Shown: positions 1 to 11,000 of the stretch, in pieces
Layout of the letters: each line of letters begins with the position of its first letter
Numbering within the stretch: the first letter of the stretch is position 1
Source: Panorpa germanica
Lineage: Eukaryota > Arthropoda > Insecta > Mecoptera > Panorpidae
Length of the DNA: 64,000 nucleotides
Assembly: GCA_963678705.1 (NCBI GenBank)
Contig: OY783216.1
Coordinates: forward strand, 14,241,818-14,305,817
Reading direction: 5' to 3'
The notes under the pieces: model-generated
Database searches by the model: none
What the model was told of the DNA's origin: nothing
The model's input: only the letters and a program-made list of their open reading frames with translations
Program-made: the position numbers and the translations under genes

Positions 1-126
1 AAAGTCACAAGCAAACGGTTTATGATCATTTATTTCTTATTGTTCAAATAAATAATTGATATTAAAAATACGTCTGCCTTCAACTAAATAATTATTTTGC
101 GGTTCTTCACTGTTTGCACTATGCGA

Positions 127-495
127 TTAATATAAAAATTCCTCAGTGTCATCAATTTCGCTAAAATCTTCAGATTCTGCAATTTCTATTTCTGATTGAT
201 CTTGCGGTTCTTCACAATCCACTGTAGGTAATGAATATAAATATTGATCAGTGCCGTCATAACCTACAGGTTCTTTAATATCCAAATCTGATTGATTTGG
301 AATTGTTGAATTAGCAATGCAAAGGAGACTTTGACGAGAAGCATTATTTGCAGTTCGACTTGCATCTTCAGGATATATAATATCATTGGAACTATTTGAA
401 ACTGTAAGATAACCGTTATCTTTGGTTTCAGCAATTGCTATTGAAAGAATTGAATCTGTGGCTTTTAAATCTGGCCTGGAACAAATTACAGACAT
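127..495 (-). CDS. Hypothetical acidic ORF, 122 aa
   Basis: This is an open frame of 122 codons from ATG to stop on the minus strand. The product is strongly acidic in its C-terminal third, where Glu/Asp runs surround the sequence SEIEIAESEDFSEIDDTEEF, and Ser/Asn-rich earlier. I see no signal peptide, membrane segment, zinc motif or enzyme motif and do not recognise a family. It lies just outside the Helitron palindrome that starts at 574, with only an AT-rich stretch between. It could be an exon or ORF of an older element, or a chance ORF. Low confidence that it is a gene. Confidence 0.25.
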   Translation of the reverse strand: MSVICSRPDLKATDSILSIAIAETKDNGYLTVSNSSNDIIYPEDASRTANNASRQSLLCIANSTIPNQSDLDIKEPVGYDGTDQYLYSLPTVDCEEPQDQSEIEIAESEDFSEIDDTEEFLY

Positions 496-871
496 CGTTA
501 TGGTATATATTATAACCTGGTATATATATATATACGTACATGAATTATAAAAATTTATATATATATATATATACTAGCTGACCCGGCGAACTTCGTACCG
601 CCTAACAGTCAATGAATGTCGTGTTACCTTTTAGCTGAACTAATTTAGGCTTTGATGAACGTAATACAATGATACAAAATAATATTTATTAATATAGATA
701 GAAACATAAAAGTATTTTATTATGATGAATGATGATAAAAACATACAGAATGAGAATAAAAATTAAAAAAATAATAATAATTAAGTAATTCAAACTCATG
801 TCAGAAAAAAATGATTGAAAACTATGTTGTGCAGATTGGAATACACTCGGAATAATTCATTAATGGGATTT

Positions 872-1781
872 TTATTTAAGCACCTTGTGGTAAACGACAT
901 TCTTTGTTTTTTGGTCAGGCGCAAGAACAAATAAAGCGGATGGTTTGCCGACACGTGAGCATGCCACGTACAATTGACCATGAGAAAAACATGCATTTTC
1001 TAGATTGAGGCCACAAATAGTAAAGGATTGGCCCTGTGATTTGTTGATCGTCATGGCGAAGGCAAGACGACTCGGGAATTGAATTCGTTTAAACTCATAT
1101 GGCATATCCGTTGGGATCATCGGATTCCTTGAAAGAAGAACTTCCTCATCTTTAAATTTTCCTTTATGTTATCCTTTTAAGTATCGACGCGTGAATCACA
1201 TTGCTCATCAGATTTTTTATCACCAAACGCGTTCCATTGCACAGTTTTGGTTGGTTTAAATTTCTAAGCATGATGACTACCGAGCCAACCTTAAGTTTTA
1301 AATTGTGCGGTGGTAAACCAGGCACATCCAAGGAGAAGCTGTAGTCGATGGTGCAATCATATAGAAACGCTGCTCGATTCAAATCAATACTTGAACCATT
1401 TCTTCTTGCACTTCGAAGATTATTCCTCTGTTCATCTGTACGATAAGCTCGACGATTTCTCGTTTCTAACCTAGCCGTTTCACGGGCTACCTCTCTTTGC
1501 TCTTGTGTGTGAGAAGCACGAATTAAGGCCCTTCTTTGCTTCATACTAACGCGGCGCTCTTCTCGTGCAATTTCTCGTTCTTCATCAGATAATTGACTCG
1601 CGATATTCCGTTGCCTAATTGCATTACGGCTCTGCTTTGAAAGATTAGATCTTCTAGGACGCGGCATTGTTATTAATATTAATACTAATTGTGCACTCGC
1701 ATAAAACCACAAAAAACCTCTTTCGAGACATAGACAATAGCTCAAAGAGTATATAACCACTACATATGAATAGCTTATCAA
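872..1781 (-). pseudogene. Helitron protein remnant: basic N-terminus plus PIF1-like helicase C-terminus
   Basis: Two frames (1164-1781 and 872-1120) encode remains of one Helitron polypeptide. The first has a basic Arg/Glu-rich region near PRPRRSNLSKQSRNAIRQRN, then jumps into the helicase C-terminal segment LPPHNLKLKVGSVVIMLRN. The second holds the final helicase motifs, including AFAMTINKSQGQS and LYVACSRVGKPS, which are typical of PIF1-type helicases in Helitrons. Rep and the Walker A/B helicase core have been deleted between the two parts of the first frame. The two ORFs are separated by a frameshift at about 1160. The same frameshift occurs in all three copies in this window, so they derive from an already defective source. 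Confidence 0.8.
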
Positions 1782-2089
1782 GAAAAATTATAGATAACCT
1801 ATAAAAAGGTATTATTATAAATAAAAGGTTTAAAGGTATAACCTATAAATCTTAGGTATTATTTTCTGAAATTAAAAATAAAATAATTAATAAATAATTT
1901 ACACAAATTAATGTCTAAAACAAACAAACATAACAGTACCTCAACTTTCGAGACATTTTACAAAAAATAAATTTCTGAACGCACACATGAATAGTTGTTA
2001 CAGTATTTGACAGGATTGGACAACAAATGTTTGACATGAAATCAGCATTTATTGAAATGATTAAGTATTCATTACACATATCGAGTTTT

Positions 2090-2761
2090 CATTGTTTTTA
2101 AGATGTATTATGCTATTCGGGGCTGAGACAAATCCAACGAATCAATAACCATGAATATTGGTTCAGCAGATCTCGAGTTATAATTGTTGTAACAAACCCG
2201 TCTTTGTTTTATATATTTTCATTGTTTTTAAGAAGTATTATGCTATTCGGGGCGGAGACAAATCCAACGAATTAATAACCATGAATATTGGTTCAGCAGA
2301 TCTCGAGTTATAAATGTTGTAACAAACCCGTCTTTCTTTTATATATTAAGATGTTTTTAAGATGTATTATGCTATTCGGGGCGGAGACAAATCCAACGAA
2401 TCAATAACGATGAATATTGGTTCAGCAGATCTCGAGTTATAAATGTTGTAACAAACCCGTCTTTCTTTTATATATTAAGATATATATTTTCATTGTTTTT
2501 AAGATGTATTATGCTATTCGGGGCGGAGACAAATCCAACGAATCAATAACCATGAATATTGGTTTAGCAGATCTCGAGTTATAAGTGTTGTAACAAACCC
2601 GTCTTTCTTTTATATATTAAGATATATATTCTCATTGTTTTTAAGATGTATTATGCTATTCAGGGCGGAGACAAATCCAACGAATCAATAACCATGAATA
2701 TTGGTTCAGCAGATCTCGAGTTATAAATGTTGTAACAAACCCGTCTTTCTTTTATATATTA

Positions 2762-2764
<3 letters not shown>
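2090..2764 (-). repeat. Stack of five Helitron A 5' ends
   Basis: Five tandem units of about 130-140 bp each contain the Helitron 5' terminal segment: an ATATATAAAAGAAAGACGGG start, then GAACCAATATTCATGG and a TTGTCTCCGCCCCG box. Single-base variants mark individual units, such as the first unit with TTGTTTTATATATTTTC and 'ggctgag' instead of 'ggcggag'. The outermost unit supplies the actual TC terminus at 2764. Confidence 0.85.

Positions 2765-2814
<50 letters not shown>
2765..2814. repeat. (TA)n spacer at palindrome centre
   Basis: About 50 bp of TA dinucleotides separate the two TC ends of the head-to-head Helitrons. A single G near 2806 breaks the symmetry. It could extrude as a hairpin and is a plausible site of inverted duplication or misassembly. 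Confidence 0.85.
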
Positions 2815-2815
<1 letters not shown>

Positions 2816-3489
2816 CTTAATATATAAAAGAAAGACGGGTTTGTTACAACATTTATAACTCGAGATCTGCTGAACCAATATTCATGGTTATTGATTCGTT
2901 GGATTTGTCTCCGCCCTGAATAGCATAATACATCTTAAAAACAATGAGAATATATATCTTAATATATAAAAGAAAGACGGGTTTGTTACAACACTTATAA
3001 CTCGAGATCTGCTAAACCAATATTCATGGTTATTGATTCGTTGGATTTGTCTCCGCCCCGAATAGCATAATACATCTTAAAAACAATGAAAATATATATC
3101 TTAATATATAAAAGAAAGACGGGTTTGTTACAACATTTATAACTCGAGATCTGCTGAACCAATATTCATCGTTATTGATTCGTTGGATTTGTCTCCGCCC
3201 CGAATAGCATAATACATCTTAAAAACATCTTAATATATAAAAGAAAGACGGGTTTGTTACAACATTTATAACTCGAGATCTGCTGAACCAATATTCATGG
3301 TTATTAATTCGTTGGATTTGTCTCCGCCCCGAATAGCATAATACTTCTTAAAAACAATGAAAATATATAAAACAAAGACGGGTTTGTTACAACAATTATA
3401 ACTCGAGATCTGCTGAACCAATATTCATGGTTATTGATTCGTTGGATTTGTCTCAGCCCCGAATAGCATAATACATCTTAAAAACAATG
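2815..3489 (+). repeat. Stack of five Helitron A 5' ends (mirror)
   Basis: These are the same five 130-140 bp units as at 2090-2764, in reverse order and orientation. The unit-specific variants are retained, which is why the two arms look like one recent copying event and not independent insertions. Confidence 0.85.
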
Positions 3490-3797
3490 AAAACTCGATA
3501 TGTGTAATGAATACTTAATCATTTCAATAAATGCTGATTTCATGTCAAACATTTGTTGTCCAATCCTGTCAAATACTGTAACAACTATTCATGTGTGCGT
3601 TCAGAAATTTATTTTTTGTAAAATGTCTCGAAAGTTGAGGTACTGTTATGTTTGTTTGTTTTAGACATTAATTTGTGTAAATTATTTATTAATTATTTTA
3701 TTTTTAATTTCAGAAAATAATACCTAAGATTTATAGGTTATACCTTTAAACCTTTTATTTATAATAATACCTTTTTATAGGTTATCTATAATTTTTC

Positions 3798-4707
3798 TTG
3801 ATAAGCTATTCATATGTAGTGGTTATATACTCTTTGAGCTATTGTCTATGTCTCGAAAGAGGTTTTTTGTGGTTTTATGCGAGTGCACAATTAGTATTAA
3901 TATTAATAACAATGCCGCGTCCTAGAAGATCTAATCTTTCAAAGCAGAGCCGTAATGCAATTAGGCAACGGAATATCGCGAGTCAATTATCTGATGAAGA
4001 ACGAGAAATTGCACGAGAAGAGCGCCGCGTTAGTATGAAGCAAAGAAGGGCCTTAATTCGTGCTTCTCACACACAAGAGCAAAGAGAGGTAGCCCGTGAA
4101 ACGGCTAGGTTAGAAACGAGAAATCGTCGAGCTTATCGTACAGATGAACAGAGGAATAATCTTCGAAGTGCAAGAAGAAATGGTTCAAGTATTGATTTGA
4201 ATCGAGCAGCGTTTCTATATGATTGCACCATCGACTACAGCTTCTCCTTGGATGTGCCTGGTTTACCACCGCACAATTTAAAACTTAAGGTTGGCTCGGT
4301 AGTCATCATGCTTAGAAATTTAAACCAACCAAAACTGTGCAATGGAACGCGTTTGGTGATAAAAAATCTGATGAGCAATGTGATTCACGCGTCGATACTT
4401 AAAAGGATAACATAAAGGAAAATTTAAAGATGAGGAAGTTCTTCTTTCAAGGAATCCGATGATCCCAACGGATATGCCATATGAGTTTAAACGAATTCAA
4501 TTCCCGAGTCGTCTTGCCTTCGCCATGACGATCAACAAATCACAGGGCCAATCCTTTACTATTTGTGGCCTCAATCTAGAAAATGCATGTTTTTCTCATG
4601 GTCAATTGTACGTGGCATGCTCACGTGTCGGCAAACCATCCGCTTTATTTGTTCTTGCGCCTGACCAAAAAACAAAGAATGTCGTTTACCACAAGGTGCT
4701 TAAATAA
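3798..4707 (+). pseudogene. Helitron protein remnant (copy 2)
   Basis: The two ORFs 3798-4415 (205 aa) and 4459-4707 (82 aa) are identical in translation to those of copy 1. The first joins the basic N-terminal region to a helicase C-terminal segment. The second, in another frame, carries the terminal helicase motifs with INKSQGQS and YVACSRVGKPS. The region missing between them would hold the zinc finger, the HUH Rep nuclease and most helicase motifs of an autonomous element. The open frames suggest recent origin, but the frameshift between 4400 and 4459 makes the product non-functional. Confidence 0.8.
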
Positions 4708-5606
4708 AAATCCCATTAATGAATTATTCCGAGTGTATTCCAATCTGCACAACATAGTTTTCAATCATTTTTTTCTGACATGAGTTTGAATTACTTAATT
4801 ATTATTATTTTTTTAATTTTTATTCTCATTCTGTATGTTTTTATCATCATTCATCATAATAAAATACTTTTATGTTTCTATCTATATTAATAAATATTAT
4901 TTTGTATCATTGTATTACGTTCATCAAAGCCTAAATTAGTTCAGCTAAAAGGTAACACGACATTCATTGACTGTTAGGCGGTACGAAGTTCGCCGGGTCA
5001 GCTAGTATATATATATAAATATATTTTTGTTTTTTTTTTTCTTTTATTTCTAAAGATTATTACAATCTGTCGTGCTTATAGGACATTCAGTGATAGGTAT
5101 GTCAAAATAAAATGTCTTGCGCGGGATATGCCCACCGACTCATCCCTTTATTTTATTAGATACTAGATTCTCTTCATTTGGCTAGTAGGTCCTGAGGTAC
5201 CTACTTTTTCAGTCTGCGTATTGTAAAAATATTAAATATTAGGTTTGTATACTTTGGTTCTAAGCACTATTTCTTCTTTTACTGTAGGTATATCCAGGTC
5301 CCGATGTATTATGTGATTAGGTATAAACCGTGGTGCATTCGTGACAATCCTTAGCATTTTGGACTGAAATCTTTGGATTATCTCAATACTTAAGGTAGAT
5401 GCAGTACCCTATAGTTGCATATTAAATAACAATACCAGTTTAAGTATGGTCTTGTAGAGCAGAAGTTTGTTTTCTGTGCTAAGTTGTGACTTCCGTCCTA
5501 TCAGCCAGTACATCTTCCGCAGTTGTAGACCTAGTTGCTTTCTTTTAGTAAATATGTGTTTCTTGCAAGTAAGCTTCCTATCTGTATTCCCAGGTACCTC
5601 ACATGG

Positions 5607-6602
5607 TCAGCCTGCGGTATATGCGACATTGTCTAAAGCAATACTTCGGCAGTTTCCCTGTCTAGTTGTGAATGTGACATGTATTGATTTTGATTTGCTG
5701 GCCTTGATTCTCCAGTCCTTCATCCACAAAGAAAGTTTGCCTAGATTTTTCTGTAGTATAGTCGAGGCATTAGCTGGATTGTCAGCAAAGGTTCCCGTCA
5801 TTACTGAACTTTTCACAGGTAGGTCTGCTTTGCATAATAAATATAATATAGGCCCCAAAAAGGTATCCTGTGGTACTCCAGCATCATGTTTAACCATGAA
5901 GTATCTGTTCTGAATATATGATCTTAGTATACTGTAGTAGGTGGGAAGTTTTTGCCTAATTTTACAGAGAAGTCCTTTATGCTACACACGGTCAAATGCC
6001 TGTGAAATATTTAGGAATACTGCTGAGCAAAACTGTTTCCTTTTAAAAGATTGGTGATTTTTATTGACTATTCTGTGAACCTGTTTAATAGTTCCATGTT
6101 TATGCCTGAAGCCAAATAGGTGATCTGGAATTATGTGGTTTTCTGCAATGTCCGGAAGCCTCCTCGAAAGCAACAGTGACGCGAACATCTTTGCAGTTAT
6201 CGGAAAGAGACTTATAGGCCTATATGATTTCGGTTCTTCTGCAATTTTATTTGGTTTAGGAATCATCATGACTTGCGCGACCTTCCATTGAGGGGGAATA
6301 AAACTAATTTTGACGATTGCAATAAAAAGTTGTGTAAGGAATTTGATTCCAATCTCAGGTAGTTCTTTTAGTATTTTCTCCGTTATGAGGTCATAGCCTG
6401 TAGCCTTTTTACCATTCAGATTCTTAATTGCTTCAGCAACCTCGGAAATATTAATTTTTTTAATTGGCTTATGTGGTGATGTCTCATCCCTTAATACACT
6501 CAGAACCTCATTCAGATGCTTTACTGACCCTTCATACGGGTGAGGAGTAAAAAGTTGTTGCAGGTGCTCAGCGAAAGTGTAATATTCTTGCCTAACTGCC
6601 AC
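5607..6602 (-). pseudogene. Jockey-like reverse transcriptase, broken
   Basis: Two frames cover the RT domain. The first (6602-5982) has the fingers motifs: a GKKATGYDLI loop, SYRPISLFP, FGFRHKHGT, and the motif A region VFLNISQAFDRV. The second (5897-5607) has a GVPQ...LGPILY motif and the motif C region, which reads FADN where active elements have (Y/F)ADD. In motif A the expected FLD reads FLN. At least two catalytic aspartates are therefore lost, as well as frame continuity between 5982 and 5897. The order and motif spelling fit the Jockey clade. Confidence 0.8.
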
Positions 6603-6660
6603 CCCGCCGTCTTAACGGTAAAGAGGCTGCATTTGGTTGTCTTAACTTTTTGGTTGCCTT

Positions 6661-6894
6661 CTACAAGCAATAGTCACTAGCCGCCGCAGTATTAAGATGT
6701 TTCAGATATTGTTGTACCCTGTAGTTCTTTTTAGCTGCAAGTAGATTTTTCATTTTTTTAATGGCTTTATTTAGACGGTTTTTGAGGCGAGGGCATTTAT
6801 TAGATTGCCATAGTTTCCGTAGTCGCGTTTTCTCAGCTACCTTCTCCATTATAGATTTAGAAAACGTTAATCTTGGGTCTTTACACTGGTGCAT
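6661..6894 (-). pseudogene. Linker between endonuclease and RT of the Jockey-like ORF2
   Basis: This basic, Lys/Arg-rich segment (77 codons) contains MEKVAEKTRLRKLWQ and AAKKNYRVQQYLKHLN. It lies between the endonuclease and RT parts of the same minus-strand element, as expected for the ORF2 linker. It is now a separate open frame because of stops on both sides. Confidence 0.6.
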
Positions 6895-6918
6895 TGGGGT
6901 TGATTCCCAGGATGCTAC

Positions 6919-7665
6919 TTAAATTGTAGAATTAAAGTGTTCTACAGCTGCTTCAATGTCCTCTTTACTTTTTAATAGGATATTTGCACAAAGATAGGTT
7001 TCCAAATGGTTGTTAAAATGATTCCAGTCAGTCATGCTGTTGACGAGTGTGCATCTCCTACATTTAGTTTTAATCTCACTAGCCAGAATAATTATTACAG
7101 GCGTATGATCCGAAGACATCTCGCAGCAATGTTCGCATTCGATGTAGTTTTCAGAGATTCCTTTTGTTACACAGAAGTCAATGAGATCAGGAAATTTCAA
7201 TCTGTCCGTTGGCCGATAGGACGGGTGTCCTGAGGATGCGACCTTCAGTCCCAGTTTTTTAATAGCTATCAATAATTCTGTTCCCTTGGAGAGTGTGATA
7301 CGTGAGCCCCAGTGTGTTTGTTAAGCGTTGCAGTCGCTTCCGGCAATGAATTTATTTCCAAGAGAATTAAAAAAGTTCATATAAGAATTTTTTTTAATAT
7401 TGTGTTTAGGTAAACTATATCCGGCCGATATCATAATGAGACCTGTCCAATCCTCAACCATCACATTAGTAGCTTAAATATGTTCTTCTCGATGTGGAGT
7501 AGCTTGGTAGTGCCCAGTTTTTTCCTTGATCAGGATAGCCGTTCCTCCATGCGCATTGCCATCAGGGTGGTTTGTGAAGTAGGCTCCATATCTTGAAATA
7601 TTCATGTAACTTTTATCAGATAATAGCATTACGTCAATATTGTAGGTATTGAGAAATATTTTCAA
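6919..7665 (-). pseudogene. Apurinic-type endonuclease of the Jockey-like element, broken
   Basis: Two frames (7665-7474 and 7272-6919) carry parts of the AP-like endonuclease domain of a non-LTR ORF2. The first includes the N-terminal strand and the NAHGGTAILIK segment. The second contains FPDLIDFCVTKG and the C-terminal catalytic SSDHTPVI motif. The middle of the domain lies in the 200-bp gap between the frames and is interrupted by stops. Confidence 0.7.
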
Positions 7666-7677
7666 TTCCTCAATATG

Positions 7678-7688
7678 AATATATATAT

Positions 7689-7740
<52 letters not shown>
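7678..7740. repeat. (TA)n microsatellite
   Basis: About 60 bp of TA dinucleotide repeat mark the left border of the unassigned stretch and the truncated 5' end of the Jockey-like element. Confidence 0.9.
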
Positions 7741-7743
<3 letters not shown>

Positions 7744-8788
7744 GGTTATTTTTTAAGGAGTAATTTTAAGTTAAATTATATTTAGTTTTAAGAAATAGAA
7801 ATAAGAAAACTGTAAACTAGGGTAAGGATCTTTGCTAAGAACGGGGGTATATTTAAATGATTAAATAAACTGGTGGCAGAACCAACAGCCGTTCAATGGT
7901 AAATGTTTAGCCGTTCGCTTGTGGTGTCGAGCGTACGCCTCAGAGAACGTGGCATATACAACTGTTCGCTAACTTTGAACGTGATGAGACATGTTTTGGG
8001 CGAGGCACAAGTAAAAGATTGTTATATGTGTTTAGAGAGTTTTTATAAAAGCAAATGGCGATAGAATTATATAAAGTTTATGTATGGTCGTTATTGTGTG
8101 TTTTATAATTAAGTTAACTTTATTACGGTGTAATAATTGTTATTTTGATCAGTGTTTTTGATAGAGTTAGGCAGCAAGAGTAATGTTTAGTACTAAGGTG
8201 TATTTTCATTGAAATCATTGTGCTGATAACTATAGACAATTGCAACTGCGTATTATGTATTGAGACGTAAAATATTGTGAAGAGACATTTTAATCTAAGT
8301 ACTGTATTTAATCTAGTGTATTTTGTTGTGAATATAATTAAGATTGATTAACTTTATTTAGATATAATTTTATGACTTTGATAAGTGATTAAACAAACTA
8401 TTAATAACCAAATTATGTGTTTACTCGTTTTAAAAAAAACTATATTGTTGTGTTGTACATCAACCTTAGGCTGATGTTAATTGTAATTTATAATTGTGGG
8501 AAAGTACCTACAAATTAGGATCTCAACAGATGGTTAGAGATATAACTTACAAATTGTGAGCTATCAACAGAGATTGAATAGTTCTAGGCTGCATAATAGA
8601 ATCGCAACACGTGGTTGTTAATTCTAACCTGCAAAGCGGTCTGTACCGGGATGGTAATAGATTCAAAAACTACTAATGTAGATTAAAAGTCTACATATAT
8701 ATATATATAATTTTTTTTGCATGAATTTGGTAACGAAAAGTAAAAATAATGTAACAGTCCCATAGATTCATTAATTATTGATACAGCA
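7741..8788. other. Unassigned AT-rich stretch, possibly an old LTR or leader
   Basis: No ORF of note. A motif CTGGTGGCAGAACCA near 7870 resembles the start of a retrotransposon primer-binding region. The 8480-8660 part has short repeated phrases (ATCTCAACAGA, CTATCAACAGA). I could not find a matching LTR pair in the window, so the identity stays open. Confidence 0.3.
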
Positions 8789-10029
8789 CATGGGCTGAAA
8801 AGTCCCTGCCTAACACATAGATGGCGCTAGTTTTATTGCAGTCACATTTTTTTCAGTAAATACTAACCTTTAAAAGACAGCTGTTAAAATTTCATAATAT
8901 TCTATTCAGTAGTTTGTGAGTTATTGTGCTAAGAGGTAACGCTACTTTTGTCATTTTCAAAACAATGGATCAAAAACAATTTCGTGTTTTAATTTTATAC
9001 TGCTTCTTGATGGGAAAAAATACCGTTCAAGCGAAGCAATGGCTTAAAAAGTGTTATGGGGACTCCGCTTCATCAGAAACAACAATAAAACGTTGGTTTG
9101 CTGACTTCAAACGTTGTCGTAGAGACACCGATGATGCAGAACGCGGTGGACGTCCAAATGAGGCGGTAACACCAGAAAACATAAAAAAAATCCACAAAAT
9201 CGTTTTGAATGATCGAAAAGTGAAGTTGCGTGAGTTAGCTGACATCGTAAAAATATCAAAAGAACGTGTTGGCTTTATATTGCATGAGCATTTGACTATG
9301 AGAAAGCTCTGATTAAAGTGGGTGCCGCGTATGCTTACTGTTGACCAAAAACGAGAACGTGTTTATGATTCTGAGCAGTGTTTGGCCATGTTTAAACGTA
9401 ACAAACCGGAATTTTTGCGTCGATATGTGACAATGGATGAAACATGAATCCATCACTTCACTCCGGAATCAAAACGATCGTCATCTGAGTGAACAGCAAC
9501 TGGTGAACCTCTTCCAAAGCGCCCGAAAGCACAACAATCGGCTGGAAAGGTTAAGGCTTCGGTATTTTGGGATGTGCGTGGTGTAATATTTATCGACTAT
9601 CTTGAGAAAGGGAACACCATTACCAGTGAATATTATATAGCGTTATTGGGGCGTTTGAAGGCCGAAATTGCAAAGAAACGACCGCATATGGCAAAGAAAA
9701 AAATCACAAGTCAATCAAAACAATGGCAAAACTACATGAATTGAACTTCGAATTGCTCCCACATCCACTGTATTCGCCAGATTTGGCTCCCAGCGACTAC
9801 TGTCTGTTCGCAGACCTAAAAAAAATGCTCGCCGGTAAGAAATTTCGCACGAAGGAAGAGATTATCGCTGAAACTGAGGCCTATTTTGAGGAAAAAGATA
9901 AATCGTTCTACAAAAGTGGTATTGAAATGTTAGAGCGGCGCTGGAATGATTGCGTTGCTCTTGATGAAAATTACGTTTATGAATAAAGCTAATTTAGAAC
10001 CAAAAAAACTGTGGTTTCTTTGTTAGGCC
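8789..10029 (+). mobile_element. mariner (DD34D type), degraded
   Basis: The left end begins near 8791 with a TGGGCTGAAAAGTCC-type terminal repeat. The right end (about 9990-10029) has the mirrored piece TTTCTTTGTTAGGCCCGGG but loses its last bases where TA repeat and LTR sequence begin. A mariner transposase remnant lies between. The outer right terminus was therefore cut off when the LTR fragment at 10046 arrived or through later rearrangement. Confidence 0.8.
8965..9985 (+). pseudogene. mariner transposase pseudogene
   Basis: Translation starts best at the ATG at 8965 (MDQKQFRVL), giving the usual N-terminal helix-turn-helix region with TIKRWFADFKR and GRPNEAVTPENI. A stop follows at 9310. 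Later frames show VTMDET (first catalytic Asp), YSPDLAPSDYCLF (region of the third Asp) and the tail ERRWNDCVALDENYVYE. The stretch expected between KKK and MAKLHELNFE, which carries the HDNA motif with the second catalytic Asp, is deleted, and the frame shifts there (about 9700-9720). At least three stops and one frameshift make it inactive. Confidence 0.85.
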
Positions 10030-10045
10030 CGGGTTATATATATAT

Positions 10046-10200
10046 ATACATGTGGGGTGACAATAAACCTATCCTGGTTGACGTTTCCAATTGTGGGTCT
10101 ACCTTACACCTTAGTAGGTGTTAGCTAGATTACCATCTGTGGTTTTAGCTGTTTTGATGTTATTGCAATCTTTAGTTGAGCCCCCATTTACAATATAGTT
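10046..10200 (-). repeat. Truncated LTR (third copy)
   Basis: The segment with GTGGGGTGACAATAAACC and GGTGTTAGCTAGATTACC matches the 3' part of the LTRs at 11001 and 14094, but stops after about 155 bp where it meets the gag fragment. The rest of the LTR is missing. Confidence 0.7.
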
Positions 10201-10226
10201 TATTAAAGAAAAGTAACACATTACTT

Positions 10227-10838
10227 AAATAGTTAACAATACCTGCTATGATATAATTATTAAAAGCTGCTTCTTCGACATCTGCTTGTCGAGCTAAGTC
10301 TAAAATATCATACACATATTGACGAAAAGTTTCCTCTGGTTTCTTAAACCTTTGTTGAAGCATTTTGTGCACCTGTGCACTATTTAAACTCGTATCGAAC
10401 TCATCGATCAAATACAATTTTAAATGTGTCCCAGTTTATTATTCTGGTTTCAAAATTGACAAATTGTTTTGCGGTATCAGTTAACATTCGCTTGGCATAC
10501 AAATATCTGTATTTTGTATATATTTCCGCCTGGTCACAGAAATCATCAAATTGTTTGATCCATAATTTGACATTTTTAAGTTTTTCATATTTAGGTAAAG
10601 CCAATTCTAAATATAAAAACGTATAATTAGTTTTATTTACTGTTTCATTGTTTACAGACCTGCTACTCTGTTCTCCAACTTTGCTATTATACGAGTTCAT
10701 TCTTGTTAATATATCAGCACGATTTCCACGTTGACTCAATTCAACGAAGCTAAGTTCTTGACGTAATTCTGCTACTGATAAATTGTTTAATTCCTCCATC
10801 ATTGTTTTATTTATCACTGCTAACAGATTGAAGTGCAA
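10227..10838 (-). pseudogene. gag fragment of the second LTR unit, with SAP-like N-terminus
   Basis: Two overlapping frames (10838-10401 and 10417-10172) match the gag at 13910. The N-terminus (ELNNLSVAELRQELSFV... NRADILTRM) resembles a SAP DNA-binding motif, followed by a retrotransposon gag core with FDTSLNSAQVHKMLQQRF. The reading frame changes at TTTAAAAT within the core, exactly as in the other copy. The frame ends after NNYIIAGI, where it fuses to an LTR fragment. Confidence 0.7.
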
Positions 10839-11000
10839 TTACTTTAACGAGTAAATAATACGCACCTGAAAGTTAAGAGTATTCTTGACTGAATAAACTA
10901 GGTTTCCTTATCCGTTGGTCAATAGTTCTGGTTCAAAGGTTAAGAGTATTCTTGATGGTACAAACTTGGTTTTTCCTTCATCCCAGTTGACGCCCTCATG

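Larger units (their letters stand above)
574..2764 (-). mobile_element. Helitron A, copy 1 (non-autonomous)
   Basis: Helitrons move by rolling-circle replication with a Rep/helicase protein and insert between A and T without target duplication. On the minus strand this copy starts with TCTTAATATATAAAAG at 2764 and ends with CTAG at 574. It is preceded by an imperfect hairpin around GGCGGTACGAAGTTCGCC and followed by T. The 5' part carries five tandem copies of the 5' terminal segment. The body keeps only an N-terminal basic region and the C-terminal helicase part of the Helitron protein, so the Rep nuclease domain and helicase core are missing and movement would need a helper element. Confidence 0.85.
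574..5005. repeat. 4.43-kb near-perfect palindrome of two Helitrons
   Basis: The sequence from 574 to 2764 is repeated as its reverse complement from 2815 to 5005 around a centre at 2789.5. Every ORF in one arm has an identical mate at the mirrored position (1164-1781 with 3798-4415, 872-1120 with 4459-4707). Substitutions specific to single repeat units are mirrored too. The arms end in CTAG at 574-577 and 5002-5005, and the 50-bp spacer is a TA microsatellite. The arms look identical by eye, so this is either a very recent inverted duplication or an assembly fold-back artefact. Confidence 0.9.
2815..5005 (+). mobile_element. Helitron A, copy 2 (inverted mate of copy 1)
   Basis: This is the mirror image of copy 1 on the plus strand. 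It starts with TC at 2815, runs through five stacked 5'-end units (2815-3489) and a non-coding segment, then the two remnant ORFs, and ends at CTAG 5002-5005 followed by T. No difference from copy 1 was noticed. Both copies sit in TA-rich sequence, so the exact A^T target base cannot be proven. Confidence 0.85.
5029..7677 (-). mobile_element. Jockey-like non-LTR retrotransposon, degraded
   Basis: On the minus strand the order is endonuclease (7665-6919), linker (6894-6661), reverse transcriptase (6602-5607), then an untranslated tail ending in a T-rich run at 5029-5044 on the plus strand, which is the poly(A) tail. The 5' end stops in a TA microsatellite at about 7678, so ORF1 is missing. The element is broken by several stops and frameshifts. 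Its tail abuts the AT tract next to the Helitron palindrome. Confidence 0.8.

Noticed and set aside
872..1120. PIF1 helicase as a host gene
   Set aside because: It is the C-terminal end of a Helitron protein within clear Helitron termini and lacks the Walker motifs.
2090..3489. Regular repeats that might look like a CRISPR array
   Set aside because: Units are 130-140 bp, nearly identical throughout with no unique spacers, and are the 5' ends of Helitrons.
5467..5913. 148-codon plus-strand ORF
   Set aside because: Antisense to the Jockey-like RT (5607-5897) and without recognisable motifs.
7741..8480. Solo LTR
   Set aside because: A primer-binding-like motif is present but no inverted TG..CA ends, target duplication or second copy could be found.
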